In this document: one piece after another, positions 16,853 to 26,027 of the stretch
Layout: each line of letters opens with the position of its first letter
Numbering within the stretch: position 1 is the first letter of the stretch
DNA from: Oceanirhabdus seepicola
GTDB lineage: Bacteria; Bacillota; Clostridia; Clostridiales; Clostridiaceae
NCBI RefSeq assembly: GCF_023684385.1
Contig: NZ_JAGSOJ010000002.1
Span: 1 to 64,000 of the forward strand
Direction of reading: 5' to 3'
DNA: 64,000 nucleotides
Made by a program: the position numbers and the translations under genes
Notes under the pieces: generated by a model
What the model saw: only the letters and a program-made list of their open reading frames with translations
What the model was told of the DNA's origin: nothing
Database searches by the model: none

Positions 16853-17275
16853 TTACTTAAGACTATATTTTCCTAAAGTTTTTAAATTATCATTTTCTTT
16901 TATTAAAATATCGTACATGTTTAAATCTAAAAGGTTGCATAATGAGGCTATGTAAAAGAGGTTATTTCCTAATTCTGTATTTAAAACGTCTCTACAATTA
17001 CCGCATAATTCACCTTTCAAATGTGTTTTTAGGCATTTGTTCAGTATTTTAAGATCCTCATCATCACAATCATTATTAGTAACTGTGAGTTCAAGTTTAT
17101 TTTCGCATGAAGCATCGATGCATATGCAACCGCAATCTGTTACTGCTTTAGCAAGAGCTCGGTTCACTCGTGCTTGTGATTCAAGAAGCTTTGAAGAAAT
17201 ATCAATTATGCTTCTGTGTCTCAATAAACATTGATTAATTGAATTTTGAAATTCGTCAAAAATAATATCTTTCAT
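16853..17275 (-). CDS. Cysteine-rich MazG-like small protein
   Basis: The 140-residue protein is coded against its neighbours. ATG at 17273-17275 is used because AGGGAG lies about 8 bases upstream and the longer frame runs through the promoter. It has a helical N-terminus, a Cys cluster (48, 50, 52, 57), a second CxxC (Cys91/94) and a C-terminal segment ELGNNLFYIASLCNLLDL that resembles the helix of MazG-like nucleotide pyrophosphohydrolases. The metal-binding EExxD signature of active MazG enzymes is not evident. I recall similar proteins near disA in clostridia but cannot give a function. It has its own promoter, back to back with that of the CarD-like gene. Confidence 0.8.
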   Translation of the reverse strand: MKDIIFDEFQNSINQCLLRHRSIIDISSKLLESQARVNRALAKAVTDCGCICIDASCENKLELTVTNNDCDDEDLKILNKCLKTHLKGELCGNCRDVLNTELGNNLFYIASLCNLLDLNMYDILIKENDNLKTLGKYSLK

Positions 17276-17320
17276 AGACACAACTCCCTTATAGACTGTA
17301 ATAATTAAGTCCTTAAGTAA

Positions 17321-17350
17321 ATTATAGTAACTAAATAAATAATTTGTCAA
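17321..17350 (-). promoter_or_regulatory. Sigma-A promoter of the MazG-like gene
   Basis: On the minus strand TTGACA (17350-17345) and TATAAT (17326-17321) are separated by 18 bases, both perfect hexamers. The start codon is about 45 bases downstream of the -10. Confidence 0.85.
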
Positions 17351-17356
17351 CAAAGA

Positions 17357-17387
17357 TTGTACCAAATAATGCTTATGTAAATATAAT
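17357..17387 (+). promoter_or_regulatory. Promoter of the CarD-like gene
   Basis: TTGTAC (17357-17362) and TATAAT (17382-17387) are separated by a long 19-base spacer. The -10 lies 35 bases before the chosen GTG start. The -35 is only 6 bases from the -35 of the divergent promoter. Confidence 0.5.
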
Positions 17388-17422
17388 AAAGCATGAAAGA
17401 AAATATTAATAGGGGGTTATCT

Positions 17423-17920
17423 GTGTTAAAAATTGGTGATAAAATTTTTTTGGCAAATTATGGTGCAGGAGTTGTTAAAGAAGTAGGACTCATTAATAAC
17501 ATCTCTCAGAAGGAAGAATATATTAAAATTTTTCTTATATTTGATAAGATGAGCATTTTTTTACCTAAGAATAAATTGAGCACCTGTAAATACAGAAAAA
17601 TATCTTCAAAAGAAGATATGAAAAAAAATATTGAGATAATATTTTCGGAACCAGAAAATATTGAAAAAAATTGGAATGCTAGATATAGGAAAAATAGAGA
17701 AAAGTTACATGGATTAAATATAAACGCAATATGTTATGCCCTTAGGGATTTATATTTTTTAAAAATGAATCTAATGTTACCACAAGGAGAGGAAAAAATC
17801 CTTGAAAGAGCAGAAGGGTTAGTAGTAAGTGAACTTTCTATGGTAATGAACTTAAAATATAGTGAAGTCTTAGAAAAGCTAAGAAACGAAAATATACTTA
17901 AAGAAATGAATAATCTATAA
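17423..17920 (+). CDS. CarD/CdnL-family transcription regulator
   Basis: The 165-residue protein starts with a CarD/TRCF RNA-polymerase-interacting domain (GDKIFLANYGAGVVKEV, residues about 5-21, then a beta-rich segment to about 60). The helical C-terminal domain contains the typical LHGLNINAICYALRDLYFLK-like region. The GTG at 17423 is chosen because AGGGGG lies 6 bases upstream. An ATG at 17393 would begin 6 bases after a -10 box. CarD proteins bind the beta subunit and stabilise open complexes at promoters. The short linker and tail suggest a CdnL-like housekeeping form. It is monocistronic between disA and yacL. Confidence 0.85.
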   Translation: MLKIGDKIFLANYGAGVVKEVGLINNISQKEEYIKIFLIFDKMSIFLPKNKLSTCKYRKISSKEDMKKNIEIIFSEPENIEKNWNARYRKNREKLHGLNINAICYALRDLYFLKMNLMLPQGEEKILERAEGLVVSELSMVMNLKYSEVLEKLRNENILKEMNNL

Positions 17921-17937
17921 AATAATTAATCGATTTA

Positions 17938-17966
17938 TTGAAAAAAAAATACTTATGATATATAGT
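17938..17966 (+). promoter_or_regulatory. Sigma-A promoter of yacL-ispD
   Basis: TTGAAA (17938-17943), a 17-base spacer and TATAGT (17961-17966) lie 41 bases before the ATG. Confidence 0.75.
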
Positions 17967-18006
17967 AATTTATAAGTAATATAAGAAATTATAAGGAGGT
18001 GAACGA

Positions 18007-19119
18007 ATGCTAAAAAAGATACTTAGATCAATCATTGTTGTTTCAGGATTAATACTAGGGTATATGATTGGAATGAATCTCATTAAATACGAGAGCTTTT
18101 CATTTATAAATAACTTTAAAGATAATCTTATTTACGAGTTTGCTTTTATGACTTTTTTTAGCTTAATCATTGGAATCATTTTTTTCATAGTTTCGCCTAT
18201 AATCACATCAGCAATAATACGATTTATTGAATATATTGAGAAGTCTTTTCAAAAAATACCTATATCTGATGTTCTTTTTGGAACGACTGGAGCCATAATT
18301 GGATTATTAATAACCACATTATTTTTTAGTGTGATTAAGATTGAACATATACTTTGGACCTCGTTTATGGTTATTGCAAACATTGTTATGGCTGTTCTAG
18401 GAGCAGATATTCTTAGAAGAAAACGTGATGAGATTATGAGTTTTTTAGAATCAATAAAGAAAAATAGTGCATCCTTTTCTAAGGAGAAGAAACTTAAAGT
18501 TCATGGAGCTCCAAAGGTGTTGGATACATCAGTAATAATTGATGGTAGGATCCTAGATATTTGTCAGACGGGTTTTATTGAGGGAAGCTTAATTATTCCA
18601 CACTTTGTTTTAGAGGAATTGAGACATATTGCAGATTCGGCAGATGATTTGAAAAGAAACAGAGGTAGAAGAGGTTTGGATATACTAAACAAAATCCAAA
18701 AGGAGCTTGACGTCCCTGTAGAATTGACTGACAAAGATTTTCCTGACATAGCTGAAGTTGACAGCAAATTGTTGAAATTAGCGCAAGTGTTAAAGGGTGT
18801 TGTTTTAACTAATGATTTTAATTTGAACAAAGTTGCGAAACTTCAAGGAGTTAAAGTGCTGAACATAAATGAGTTAGCTAATGCTGTTAAACCGGTAGTA
18901 TTACCAGGGGAAGAGATGCAAATTCAGATTATTAAAGACGGTAAGGAGCCAGGGCAAGGTATTGCGTATTTGGATGATGGAACTATGATTGTTGTTGATG
19001 GTGGGAAGAAACAAGTAGGTCATATATTAAAAGTAGTTGTAACATCGGTACTTCAAACTGCTGCAGGTAGAATGATATTTGCTAGGAAGAAAGAAACTAT
19101 TGAAGGTAAAGGTGAATAG
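18007..19119 (+). CDS. yacL: YacL-type membrane PIN-TRAM domain protein
   Basis: The 370-residue protein has four predicted membrane helices in the first 140 residues. A PIN nuclease-like domain follows, with acidic residues in [12 protein letters not shown] (Asp173, Asp179), and then a C-terminal TRAM domain (about 295-355). PIN folds are metal-dependent RNases and TRAM binds RNA, so a membrane-tethered RNase or RNA-binding role is plausible but unproven. ATG 18007 follows AAGGAGGTG. ispD starts one base after its stop and is translationally coupled, as in Bacillus. Confidence 0.9.
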   Translation: MLKKILRSIIVVSGLILGYMIGMNLIKYESFSFINNFKDNLIYEFAFMTFFSLIIGIIFFIVSPIITSAIIRFIEYIEKSFQKIPISDVLFGTTGAIIGLLITTLFFSVIKIEHILWTSFMVIANIVMAVLGADILRRKRDEIMSFLESIKKNSASFSKEKKLKVHGAPKVLDTSVIIDGRILDICQTGFIEGSLIIPHFVLEELRHIADSADDLKRNRGRRGLDILNKIQKELDVPVELTDKDFPDIAEVDSKLLKLAQVLKGVVLTNDFNLNKVAKLQGVKVLNINELANAVKPVVLPGEEMQIQIIKDGKEPGQGIAYLDDGTMIVVDGGKKQVGHILKVVVTSVLQTAAGRMIFARKKETIEGKGE

Positions 19120-19120
19120 T

Positions 19121-19813
19121 ATGAGTGTCGGAGTAATTGTCCTTGCTGCTGGTAAAGGAAGTAGAATGAAAGCTGGTATAAATAAGCAGTTTTTAGAGAT
19201 TGATGAGAAACCGATATTATATTATTCGTTAGATGTATTTGAAAAAAATAATAAAATTGATTTTATAGTGGTAGTTTGTTCTCCAGATGAAGAAGAGACT
19301 ATTAAAAGCTGTATAATTGATAAATATGGTTTTAAAAAAGTAAAAAAACTTGTAGTAGGGGGCAATGAAAGAAAAGATTCGGTACTCAATGGTCTTAAGG
19401 TTATGGATGATGTAGATATGGTTTTAATACATGATGGTGCAAGACCATTTATTAATAATAGAATCATTGATGAAGGAATTGAGTATACGTTAAAATTCAA
19501 TTGTTGTGCTTGTGGTGTTATGCCAGTAGATACTATAAAGGTAGTGGATGGAGAAAGATTTTCAAAGCATACACCTAGGCGTAGTGATTTGATTGCAGTT
19601 CAAACACCACAATGTTTTAAGTATGACTTGATAAGAGAATGTCATGAAAAAGTAAATAGAGAAGGAATTGAGGTAACAGACGATACATCTGTTGTTGAAT
19701 ACTTTGGGCATAAAGTTTATCTGTATGAAGGAAGCTATAATAATATTAAGATAACTACCCCTAAAGACATGATTATGGCTAAACAAATTTATGAAAATCT
19801 ATTTACAAAATAA
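19121..19813 (+). CDS. ispD: IspD, 2-C-methyl-D-erythritol 4-phosphate cytidylyltransferase
   Basis: The 230-residue nucleotidyltransferase makes CDP-methylerythritol from MEP and CTP in non-mevalonate isoprenoid synthesis. The N-terminal CTP-binding loop LAAGKGSRM and the HDGARPF motif are visible, with VTDDTSVVE near the C-terminus. ATG 19121 is used, with AAAGGTGA overlapping the end of yacL as RBS. ispF usually follows ispD in Bacillus but is not in this window, so the pathway is completed elsewhere. The promoter of the proS leader starts inside the last codons of this gene. Confidence 0.94.
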   Translation: MSVGVIVLAAGKGSRMKAGINKQFLEIDEKPILYYSLDVFEKNNKIDFIVVVCSPDEEETIKSCIIDKYGFKKVKKLVVGGNERKDSVLNGLKVMDDVDMVLIHDGARPFINNRIIDEGIEYTLKFNCCACGVMPVDTIKVVDGERFSKHTPRRSDLIAVQTPQCFKYDLIRECHEKVNREGIEVTDDTSVVEYFGHKVYLYEGSYNNIKITTPKDMIMAKQIYENLFTK

Positions 19814-19829
19814 ATAAATATTGTATAAT
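19802..19829 (+). promoter_or_regulatory. Sigma-A promoter of the T-box-proS unit
   Basis: TTTACA (19802-19807), a 16-base spacer and TATAAT (19824-19829). The -35 overlaps the end of ispD. Confidence 0.75.
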
Positions 19830-19865
19830 AAACTTACTGAAAATTTAATAATGATATAGGTAATG

Positions 19866-20046
19866 ATGAAGAATAGTAAAGATAACATACAGAGAGAAAA
19901 TTTATGCTGAGAGATTTTCAACTATCTTGAACCCGCTTTTGAACTATAGGTAAACCCTATCGGATTATCCGTTATTTAAATTAAGAACCAATTTAGGTGG
20001 TACCGCGAATCAACTCGCCCTAATATACTAGGGTGAGTTTTATTTA
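19866..20046 (+). promoter_or_regulatory. T-box riboswitch leader, proline specific
   Basis: The T-box core AGGTGGTACCGCG is at 19995-20007. Stem I shows the AGTA bulge (19875-19878), an AAGATA/TATCTT helix (19879-19884 with 19923-19928), then GAA and the specifier CCC (19932-19934), a proline codon. The terminator has an 11-bp stem (20012-20022 with 20029-20039, one G-T pair) and a T-rich tail. Uncharged tRNA-Pro should favour the antiterminator and allow proS transcription. Confidence 0.95.
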
Positions 20047-20078
20047 TTTATAAAAAGGAATATGGGAGGTATTATTTT

Positions 20079-21794
20079 ATGAGAATGTCAAGAATGATTA
20101 TACCAACTTTGAGAGAGGTTCCTGCTGAAGCAGAAATACCTAGCCATAAGTTGATGTTAAGAGCCGGTATGATAAGAAAACTTTCATCTGGAATATATAA
20201 TTATATGCCATTTGGGTTAAGAACTATCAAAAAAATAGAGGATATTGTTAGAGAAGAGATATCAAATTTTGGTGGACAGGAAATTCTCTGTTCAGCTCTT
20301 TTACCATCTGAATTATGGAAAGAATCTGAAAGATGGGATAAAATGGGGAGTGAAATGTTTAGATTGAATGATAGGAACGAGAGGGAGTTTTGTTTAGGGC
20401 CTACTCACGAAGAGGTGTTTACTGACCTTGTAAGATCTGAAATTAAATCATATAAACAACTACCAATGAATTTATTCCAAATTCAAACTAAGTACAGAGA
20501 CGAAAGAAGGCCAAGATTTGGACTTATGAGATGTAAAGAATTTATAATGAAAGATGCATACTCATTTGATGTTGATGAAGATGGATTGAATGAATCATAC
20601 AATGATATGTACCAAGCATATCAGAACATATTTGAAAGATGCTCATTAGACTGTAGTCCTGTTGAGGCGGATTCAGGTGCTATGGGTGGTTCTGGTTCAG
20701 CTGAGTTTATGGTTAAATCAGAAGTAGGAGAAGATGAAGTTGTATTCTGTAAAAGTTGTGGTTATGCTGCAAATGTTGAGAAAGCTCCAACAGTCGCTGA
20801 GATTTTAGATAAAGAAGAAATGAAAGATTTAGAAGAAATAGAGACTCCAGAGGTAAAGACCATCGGTGATCTTGAAAAGTTCTTTAATACTTCTGCAAAA
20901 AAATTTGGTAAGACACTTATTTACTATGCTGATGGTAAAAGTGTGGCAGTGGTAATAAGAGGTGATAGAGAAGCTAATGAGGTGAAAATTAAAAATGCCA
21001 TAGGTGGAGCAGTTGATTTTGAATTAGCACCTTTACACATAATAAAAGAAGTTACAGGAGCAGAAGTAGGATTTGCGGGTCCAATAGGAATAAAGACAGA
21101 TGTGGTATTAGTAGACTTGGAGATTGTGGAGTTAAGTAATTTTATTACTGGTGCTAATAAAACAGGATATCACATTGCTAATGCGAATTATGGAAGAGAT
21201 TTTGAAGGTGTAGTGGGTGATTTCAGAAAAATTGAAAATGGAGAACAATGCCCAAAATGTGGTGAAGAAATTGAAATCGCAAGAGGGGTAGAAGTAGGTC
21301 ATATTTTCAAACTTGGAACTAAATATTCTGAGTCAATGGGAGCTAACTATATCGATAAAGATGGTAAAGAGAAGCCAATTTTAATGGGATGTTATGGAAT
21401 TGGAATCGGAAGAACTATGGCTGCAATAATTGAACAGCATCATGATGAAGATGGAATAAAATGGCCTCTTGCATTAGCTCCATATGAAGCTGTAGTTGTA
21501 CCAGTAAACGTTAAAAAAGAAGAGCATATGAATGCAGCAGAAGAAATTTATAATAAGTTGAAAGAAATGGGAGTAGAAGTCCTTCTTGATGATAGAAATG
21601 AGCGTGCAGGAGTTAAATTCAAAGATTCAGAATTAATTGGAATTCCAATGAGAATAACTGTTGGAAAGAATATTACAGATGGTATGATAGAATTTAAATT
21701 AAGAAATCAGCCAGAAAAAGAATTGGTTTCTGTAGAAGATGTGTATGATAAGATTAGAGATGAATATAAAAAAGCTAATATGTTTATTAAATAA
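20079..21794 (+). CDS. proS: Prolyl-tRNA synthetase, bacterial type
   Basis: The 571-residue class II synthetase charges tRNA-Pro. Motif 2 lies around [15 protein letters not shown]. The INS editing domain (about 220-400) deacylates Ala-tRNA-Pro and contains paired Cys segments ([26 protein letters not shown]). Motif 3 [17 protein letters not shown] and an HGTP anticodon-binding domain follow. ATG 20079 follows GGGAGG with a 9-base gap. It is directly under the T-box. In B. subtilis this position holds ispF-gltX-cysE, so this is a lineage-specific replacement. cysS follows 33 bases later. Confidence 0.97.
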   Translation: MRMSRMIIPTLREVPAEAEIPSHKLMLRAGMIRKLSSGIYNYMPFGLRTIKKIEDIVREEISNFGGQEILCSALLPSELWKESERWDKMGSEMFRLNDRNEREFCLGPTHEEVFTDLVRSEIKSYKQLPMNLFQIQTKYRDERRPRFGLMRCKEFIMKDAYSFDVDEDGLNESYNDMYQAYQNIFERCSLDCSPVEADSGAMGGSGSAEFMVKSEVGEDEVVFCKSCGYAANVEKAPTVAEILDKEEMKDLEEIETPEVKTIGDLEKFFNTSAKKFGKTLIYYADGKSVAVVIRGDREANEVKIKNAIGGAVDFELAPLHIIKEVTGAEVGFAGPIGIKTDVVLVDLEIVELSNFITGANKTGYHIANANYGRDFEGVVGDFRKIENGEQCPKCGEEIEIARGVEVGHIFKLGTKYSESMGANYIDKDGKEKPILMGCYGIGIGRTMAAIIEQHHDEDGIKWPLALAPYEAVVVPVNVKKEEHMNAAEEIYNKLKEMGVEVLLDDRNERAGVKFKDSELIGIPMRITVGKNITDGMIEFKLRNQPEKELVSVEDVYDKIRDEYKKANMFIK

Positions 21795-21827
21795 ATAATA
21801 ATTACTATATGAAAAGGAGGTAAAATC

Positions 21828-23225
21828 ATGAAAATTTATAACAGCATAACAAAGAAAAAAGAAAGATTTATAACTATTGAACCTAACAAAGTAAAGATGT
21901 ATGTATGTGGACCAACTGTATATAATTTTTTCCACATAGGTAATGCTAGGACTTTTATAGTATTTGACACAATAAGAAAATACTTAGAATATAGAGGTTA
22001 TGAGGTTAAATTTGTACAGAACTTTACTGATATTGATGATAAAATGATAAGAAAAGCCAATGAAGAAGGTACAACTGTTAAAGAGCTTGGAGATAGATAT
22101 ATCAATGAATATTATAAGGATGCAGATGCTTTGAAGGTTGATAGGGCATCAGTTAATCCAAGAGCAACCGAGTACATGGGCAAAATCGTGGAATTTGTTA
22201 AAGACTTAGTTGATAAGGAATTTGCTTATGAGGTTGATGGTGATGTGTATTTTAGTACAAAGAGTTTCCAGGATTATGGGAAATTATCTGGTCAGAATCT
22301 AGAAGATTTGCAAGCAGGAGCTAGAATTAAAGTTGATGAAAGAAAAAAAGATCCTATGGATTTTGCTATTTGGAAAGCTGCTAAACCAGATGAGCCAGCA
22401 TGGGAATCACCATGGGGACTAGGAAGACCAGGGTGGCATATAGAATGTTCATGTATGGCACAAGATATCTTAGGAGATACTATTGATATACATGGCGGTG
22501 GAATGGATTTAGCGTTCCCACACCATGAAAATGAAATTGCACAAAGTGAATCGAAAACTGGATCAAAGTTCGTTAATTATTGGATGCATTCAGCGTATTT
22601 AAATGTTGATAATAAGAAAATGTCTAAGTCGCTTAATAATTTTATAACTGCAAGAGAAGCTTTGGAAAAATATGATGCTGAGGTTATAAGATATTTTATG
22701 CTTCAAGCACATTATAGAAATCAACTTAATTTTAGTGTTGACTTGCTAGAGAGTGCGCAGGCTTCCATGGATAGATTGTATAATGCAGTTAATCATTTAG
22801 AGAACCTATTTGATAAAGTTGAAAGAGAATTATTGAATGAAGAAGATGAAAAATTTATTAAAATTCTTGAGGAACATAAAGGTAAATACATTGAAAAGAT
22901 GGATGACGATTTCAATACAGCAGACGCTATTTCTGTGCTTTTTGATTTAGTAAAGGATATAAATATAAATATAAATGTTAATTCATCTAAAGCTCTTATA
23001 CAAAGTACACTGAATTTATTGAGAGAATTAGGGAAATGTTTGGGCATACTTCAAAATACTACAAAGGGTTCTTTGGAAGATGAGATAGAAGAGCTTATAC
23101 AAGAGAGACAAAAGGCTAGAAAAGATAAGAATTGGGCATTAGCAGATAAGATAAGAGATGATTTAAAAGAAAGAGGAATTGTACTAGAAGATACTCCAGA
23201 AGGTATCAGATGGAAGAAAATTTAA
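21828..23225 (+). CDS. cysS: Cysteinyl-tRNA synthetase
   Basis: The 465-residue class I synthetase charges tRNA-Cys. Zinc-ligand Cys27 lies in CGPTVYN, the HIGH motif is HIGN (36-39) and the KMSKS motif is at 264-268. WHIECS supplies another zinc ligand region, and the C-terminus has a DALR-type domain. ATG 21828 follows AAAGGAGG. It is co-transcribed with proS from the T-box promoter and ends at a terminator, so cysteine tRNA charging capacity may follow proline availability. No cysE is seen nearby, unlike in Bacillus. Confidence 0.97.
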   Translation: MKIYNSITKKKERFITIEPNKVKMYVCGPTVYNFFHIGNARTFIVFDTIRKYLEYRGYEVKFVQNFTDIDDKMIRKANEEGTTVKELGDRYINEYYKDADALKVDRASVNPRATEYMGKIVEFVKDLVDKEFAYEVDGDVYFSTKSFQDYGKLSGQNLEDLQAGARIKVDERKKDPMDFAIWKAAKPDEPAWESPWGLGRPGWHIECSCMAQDILGDTIDIHGGGMDLAFPHHENEIAQSESKTGSKFVNYWMHSAYLNVDNKKMSKSLNNFITAREALEKYDAEVIRYFMLQAHYRNQLNFSVDLLESAQASMDRLYNAVNHLENLFDKVERELLNEEDEKFIKILEEHKGKYIEKMDDDFNTADAISVLFDLVKDINININVNSSKALIQSTLNLLRELGKCLGILQNTTKGSLEDEIEELIQERQKARKDKNWALADKIRDDLKERGIVLEDTPEGIRWKKI

Positions 23226-23241
23226 AAAATATTTACAAAAG

Positions 23242-23272
23242 GAACGCTGATTTTCAGTTGGCGTTCTTTTTT
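23242..23272 (+). terminator. Terminator after cysS
   Basis: GAACGC pairs with GCGTTC and CTGA with TCAG in an interrupted stem, followed by TTTTTT. Confidence 0.85.
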
Positions 23273-23426
23273 GTTGCAAAAAAAGAATTAAGGTATTAAA
23301 ATTAAATGAATATTGAGTAATGGTGTTTTTTAATGAATGAATATGTTTTATACTATATATAGATAATTATATATTTTAAAAGTATATGATAAATTTTAAT
23401 ATAAAAAACTTTGAGAGGATTTTTGT

Positions 23427-23840
23427 ATGAACTTTGAATTTTTAGGAGATAACTTTAAAGAAGTAGAAGCAAAACAAATGAATTCGTTAACATTGGCTTT
23501 TATCGGCGATGGTGTTTTTGAAATAATAGTAAGAAGCCATATTATAAAAATAAATAAGAATATGAAAGTAAAAGATGCCCATAAGAAAGTTATAGATTAT
23601 GTAAAAGCTACGTCTCAGTGTAAACTTATGAAGAAGATTGAAGATAAGTTAAATGATGATGAGATGGGTGTATATAAGAGGGGAAGGAATTGTAAAAGTA
23701 TTTCAGCTCCTAAAAGTGCTAATATAACAGAGTATAGAGTTGCAACAGGGTTTGAGGCGCTTATAGGGTATTTGTATCTTGTTGGTAAAAATGAAAGAAT
23801 TGGTGAGTTAATGAAATATGTTTTTGAGGGGGAAATATAA
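23427..23840 (+). CDS. mrnC: Mini-ribonuclease III
   Basis: The 137-residue RNase III catalytic domain lacks a double-stranded RNA-binding domain. The signature appears as [14 protein letters not shown] near the N-terminus and [13 protein letters not shown] near the C-terminus, supplying the acidic metal ligands. It matures 23S rRNA ends in Bacillus. ATG 23427 follows GAGAGGA. Its TAA overlaps the ATG of thyX by one base. In B. subtilis mrnC is followed directly by rlmB; here thyX is interposed. Confidence 0.93.
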   Translation: MNFEFLGDNFKEVEAKQMNSLTLAFIGDGVFEIIVRSHIIKINKNMKVKDAHKKVIDYVKATSQCKLMKKIEDKLNDDEMGVYKRGRNCKSISAPKSANITEYRVATGFEALIGYLYLVGKNERIGELMKYVFEGEI

Positions 23841-24574
23841 TGGGTATGAACGTGAAATTAATTGCTTATACACCAGATGCGGAAAAACTGATAGCATCAG
23901 CTGCTAAATTATGTTATAGCAGAGGTGGTGTTGAAGAGATTGAAAAAAATCTTACTCAGGACAAAGTGGAAAAATTTGTTGAAATGCTTCAATCATATGG
24001 CCATGAATCACCAATTGAGCATGTATCATTTACATTTGCTGTGGAAGGGGTATCAAGAAGTTTAACGCACCAATTAGTGAGGCATAGGATAGCTTCTTAT
24101 TCCCAGCAAAGTCAAAGGTATGTTAAATTAGAAGGGTTTGAATATATAGTACCACCATCTATAGAAGGTGATGAAAAGCTATTAAAGAGTTATAAAGAAG
24201 CAATGAATAATATTAATGAATCATATAGTTATTTGGCTGATGGGTTAAAGCAAAAATATATGGAACAAGGGTTAGATGAAAGAAATAGTGAGAAGAAGGC
24301 TATTGAGGATGCTAGATATGTGTTTCCTAATGCATGTGAAACAAAGATTGTGTTCACTATGAATGCAAGAACATTAATGAACTTTTTCAGGCATAGATGC
24401 TGTCAAAGAGCTCAGTGGGAAATAAGATTAATGGCAGATAATATGCTTCAATTAGTAAAAGGTGTAGCTCCATCCATTTTTAAATATGCAGGACCAAGTT
24501 GTGTAAAAACTTCTTGTCCAGAAGGACGAATGAGTTGTGGTAAGATAGATGAAATGAGAAAAAGATATCTTTAA
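23840..24574 (+). CDS. thyX: ThyX, flavin-dependent thymidylate synthase
   Basis: The 244-residue protein carries the ThyX motif [13 protein letters not shown] (81-93; RHRxxSxxxxSxR class). It makes dTMP from dUMP using methylene-tetrahydrofolate, NADPH and FAD, as a tetramer. ATG 23840 overlaps the mrnC stop in TAATG, with GAGGGGG 7 bases upstream. A second ATG two codons in is also possible. The C-terminus holds conserved Cys residues in [14 protein letters not shown], which look like a lineage extension. Coupling to RNA-processing genes is positional only. Confidence 0.95.
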   Translation: MGMNVKLIAYTPDAEKLIASAAKLCYSRGGVEEIEKNLTQDKVEKFVEMLQSYGHESPIEHVSFTFAVEGVSRSLTHQLVRHRIASYSQQSQRYVKLEGFEYIVPPSIEGDEKLLKSYKEAMNNINESYSYLADGLKQKYMEQGLDERNSEKKAIEDARYVFPNACETKIVFTMNARTLMNFFRHRCCQRAQWEIRLMADNMLQLVKGVAPSIFKYAGPSCVKTSCPEGRMSCGKIDEMRKRYL

Positions 24575-24588
24575 AGAAGGTGGCAAAT

Positions 24589-25443
24589 ATGAAGAACATA
24601 GAAGAATTTAACAAAAAAGAAGATTCAAACAAAAAAGCGGACTTTAAGAGAAAAAAAAATTACAAGAAAAAACAGGATTCTAGTGTAAAAGAAGATTTGG
24701 GAAATATAATTGAAGGTCGTAATGCTGTAGTTGAAGCATTAAAAAAAGATAGAACAATAGAAAATATACTTATAAATAGCTCTAGTGTAGGACATTCTTT
24801 GAATATTATATATGCTCTAGCTAAAGAAAAAAAGATTGTAATAAAAGAGGTGGACAAACAAAAGCTAAACTCTATAAGTGAAACAGGAAACCATCAAGGA
24901 GTAATAGCTATTGTCAATTCTTATGAATACTCGTCAGTAGAAGAAATATTAAATTATGCAGCTGAAAAAGGTGAAAAACCTTTTATCATTATTCTAGATG
25001 AAATTGAAGATCCTCATAATTTTGGATCAATAATAAGGACTGCTGAGATTGTTGGAGTACATGGCATAATTATACCAAAAAGAAGGAATGTTGCTGTTAC
25101 ACCTACTGTACATAGAACTTCAGTTGGAGCAGTAGAACATATGAAGATAGCTAAAGTAACAAATATAAATGCTACTATTGATGATCTTAAAGAAAAGGGA
25201 ATATGGATTTATGGAGCGGACATAAATGGTGAGGCGTATTGCCATGAAACAAATATGGATGGATCGATTGCTTTAGTTATTGGAAGTGAGGGAAGAGGAA
25301 TTTCAAGATTAACATTAAAGAAGTGTGATGTTTTGGTTAAAATTCCTATGGTGGGAAAAATTAATTCTCTCAATGCATCTGTGGCAGGTGGAATATTGAT
25401 GTATGAAGTGTTGAGACAAAAACTTAACAGTGGTAAAAAGTGA
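24589..25443 (+). CDS. rlmB: RlmB-like 23S rRNA 2'-O-methyltransferase (SpoU family)
   Basis: The 284-residue protein has a SpoU substrate-binding domain (GRNAVVEAL, about 44-52) and a knotted SPOUT catalytic domain. Motifs are LDEIEDPHNFGSIIRTAE, IGSEGRGIS and IPMVGKINSLNASVAGGI. The expected product is Gm2251 in 23S rRNA. ATG 24589 is preferred, with AGAAGGTGG upstream; an in-frame GTG at 24580 lies within that site. The first 37 or so residues form a Lys-rich tail absent from short RlmB proteins. It overlaps rae1 by 4 bases. Confidence 0.92.
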   Translation: MKNIEEFNKKEDSNKKADFKRKKNYKKKQDSSVKEDLGNIIEGRNAVVEALKKDRTIENILINSSSVGHSLNIIYALAKEKKIVIKEVDKQKLNSISETGNHQGVIAIVNSYEYSSVEEILNYAAEKGEKPFIIILDEIEDPHNFGSIIRTAEIVGVHGIIIPKRRNVAVTPTVHRTSVGAVEHMKIAKVTNINATIDDLKEKGIWIYGADINGEAYCHETNMDGSIALVIGSEGRGISRLTLKKCDVLVKIPMVGKINSLNASVAGGILMYEVLRQKLNSGKK

Positions 25444-25949
25444 AAATAATATATGTTGATGGTTATAATTTAATAAATAATTGGCCAGAACTTGTAAATG
25501 AGAAAAAAGTCAGTTATGAAGCTGCAAGACAAAAATTAATAGAGATTTTGCAAAATTATGGTGCTTTTATTGGTAGTAAAATCATAATTGTATTTGATGC
25601 TCATAAAGTTAGAGGAAGCATACAAAAAAAAGATAAATATGGTGAATTAATTGTGATTTTCACAAAAGAAGGGGAAACAGCTGATAGTTATATTGAAAAA
25701 AGTGTAAATAATTTAGGTAGGAGAGTTAATGTGACTGTTGTTACAGATGATAATTTAGAGCAGCAGGTTGTGTTCCAGAGGGGCGCTGTAAGGAAAAGTT
25801 GTTTCGAGTTTTATACTGATGTAGTTAAAGGAATGTCAGGTATTAAAAATAAGACTATAAAGGTAGCTTCAAAAGAAAGGAATTTATTATCAGAGTTTAT
25901 GGATGAGAATGTATTTGAAAAACTTGAAAAAATAAGAAGAAGTGATTGA
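25440..25949 (+). CDS. rae1: Rae1/YacP, ribosome-associated NYN-domain endoribonuclease
   Basis: The 169-residue NYN (PIN-like) protein starts with VDGYNLINNW. Acidic residues follow in IIVFDAHKVRG, GETADSYIE and VVTDDNLEQ, matching the metal-binding pattern. In B. subtilis Rae1 (YacP) cleaves mRNA in the ribosomal A site. The GTG start at 25440 overlaps the rlmB stop (GTGA), a typical coupled arrangement. sigH follows under its own promoter. Confidence 0.9.
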   Translation: MKIIYVDGYNLINNWPELVNEKKVSYEAARQKLIEILQNYGAFIGSKIIIVFDAHKVRGSIQKKDKYGELIVIFTKEGETADSYIEKSVNNLGRRVNVTVVTDDNLEQQVVFQRGAVRKSCFEFYTDVVKGMSGIKNKTIKVASKERNLLSEFMDENVFEKLEKIRRSD

Positions 25950-25954
25950 TTTTC

Positions 25955-25984
25955 TTGACGATTGAAAAAAAAATATTGTATAAT
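25955..25984 (+). promoter_or_regulatory. Sigma-A promoter of sigH
   Basis: TTGACG (25955-25960), an 18-base A-rich spacer and TATAAT (25979-25984). The -10 ends 43 bases before the TTG start. Confidence 0.85.
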
Positions 25985-26027
25985 CTAAGTTAGAGAATTA
26001 TGTTGAATTAAAGAGAGGGGTTAAGCT

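Noticed and set aside
17393..17422. ATG 17393 as the CarD-like start
   Set aside because: It lies 6 bases after a -10 box and lacks an RBS; GTG 17423 has AGGGGG at proper spacing.
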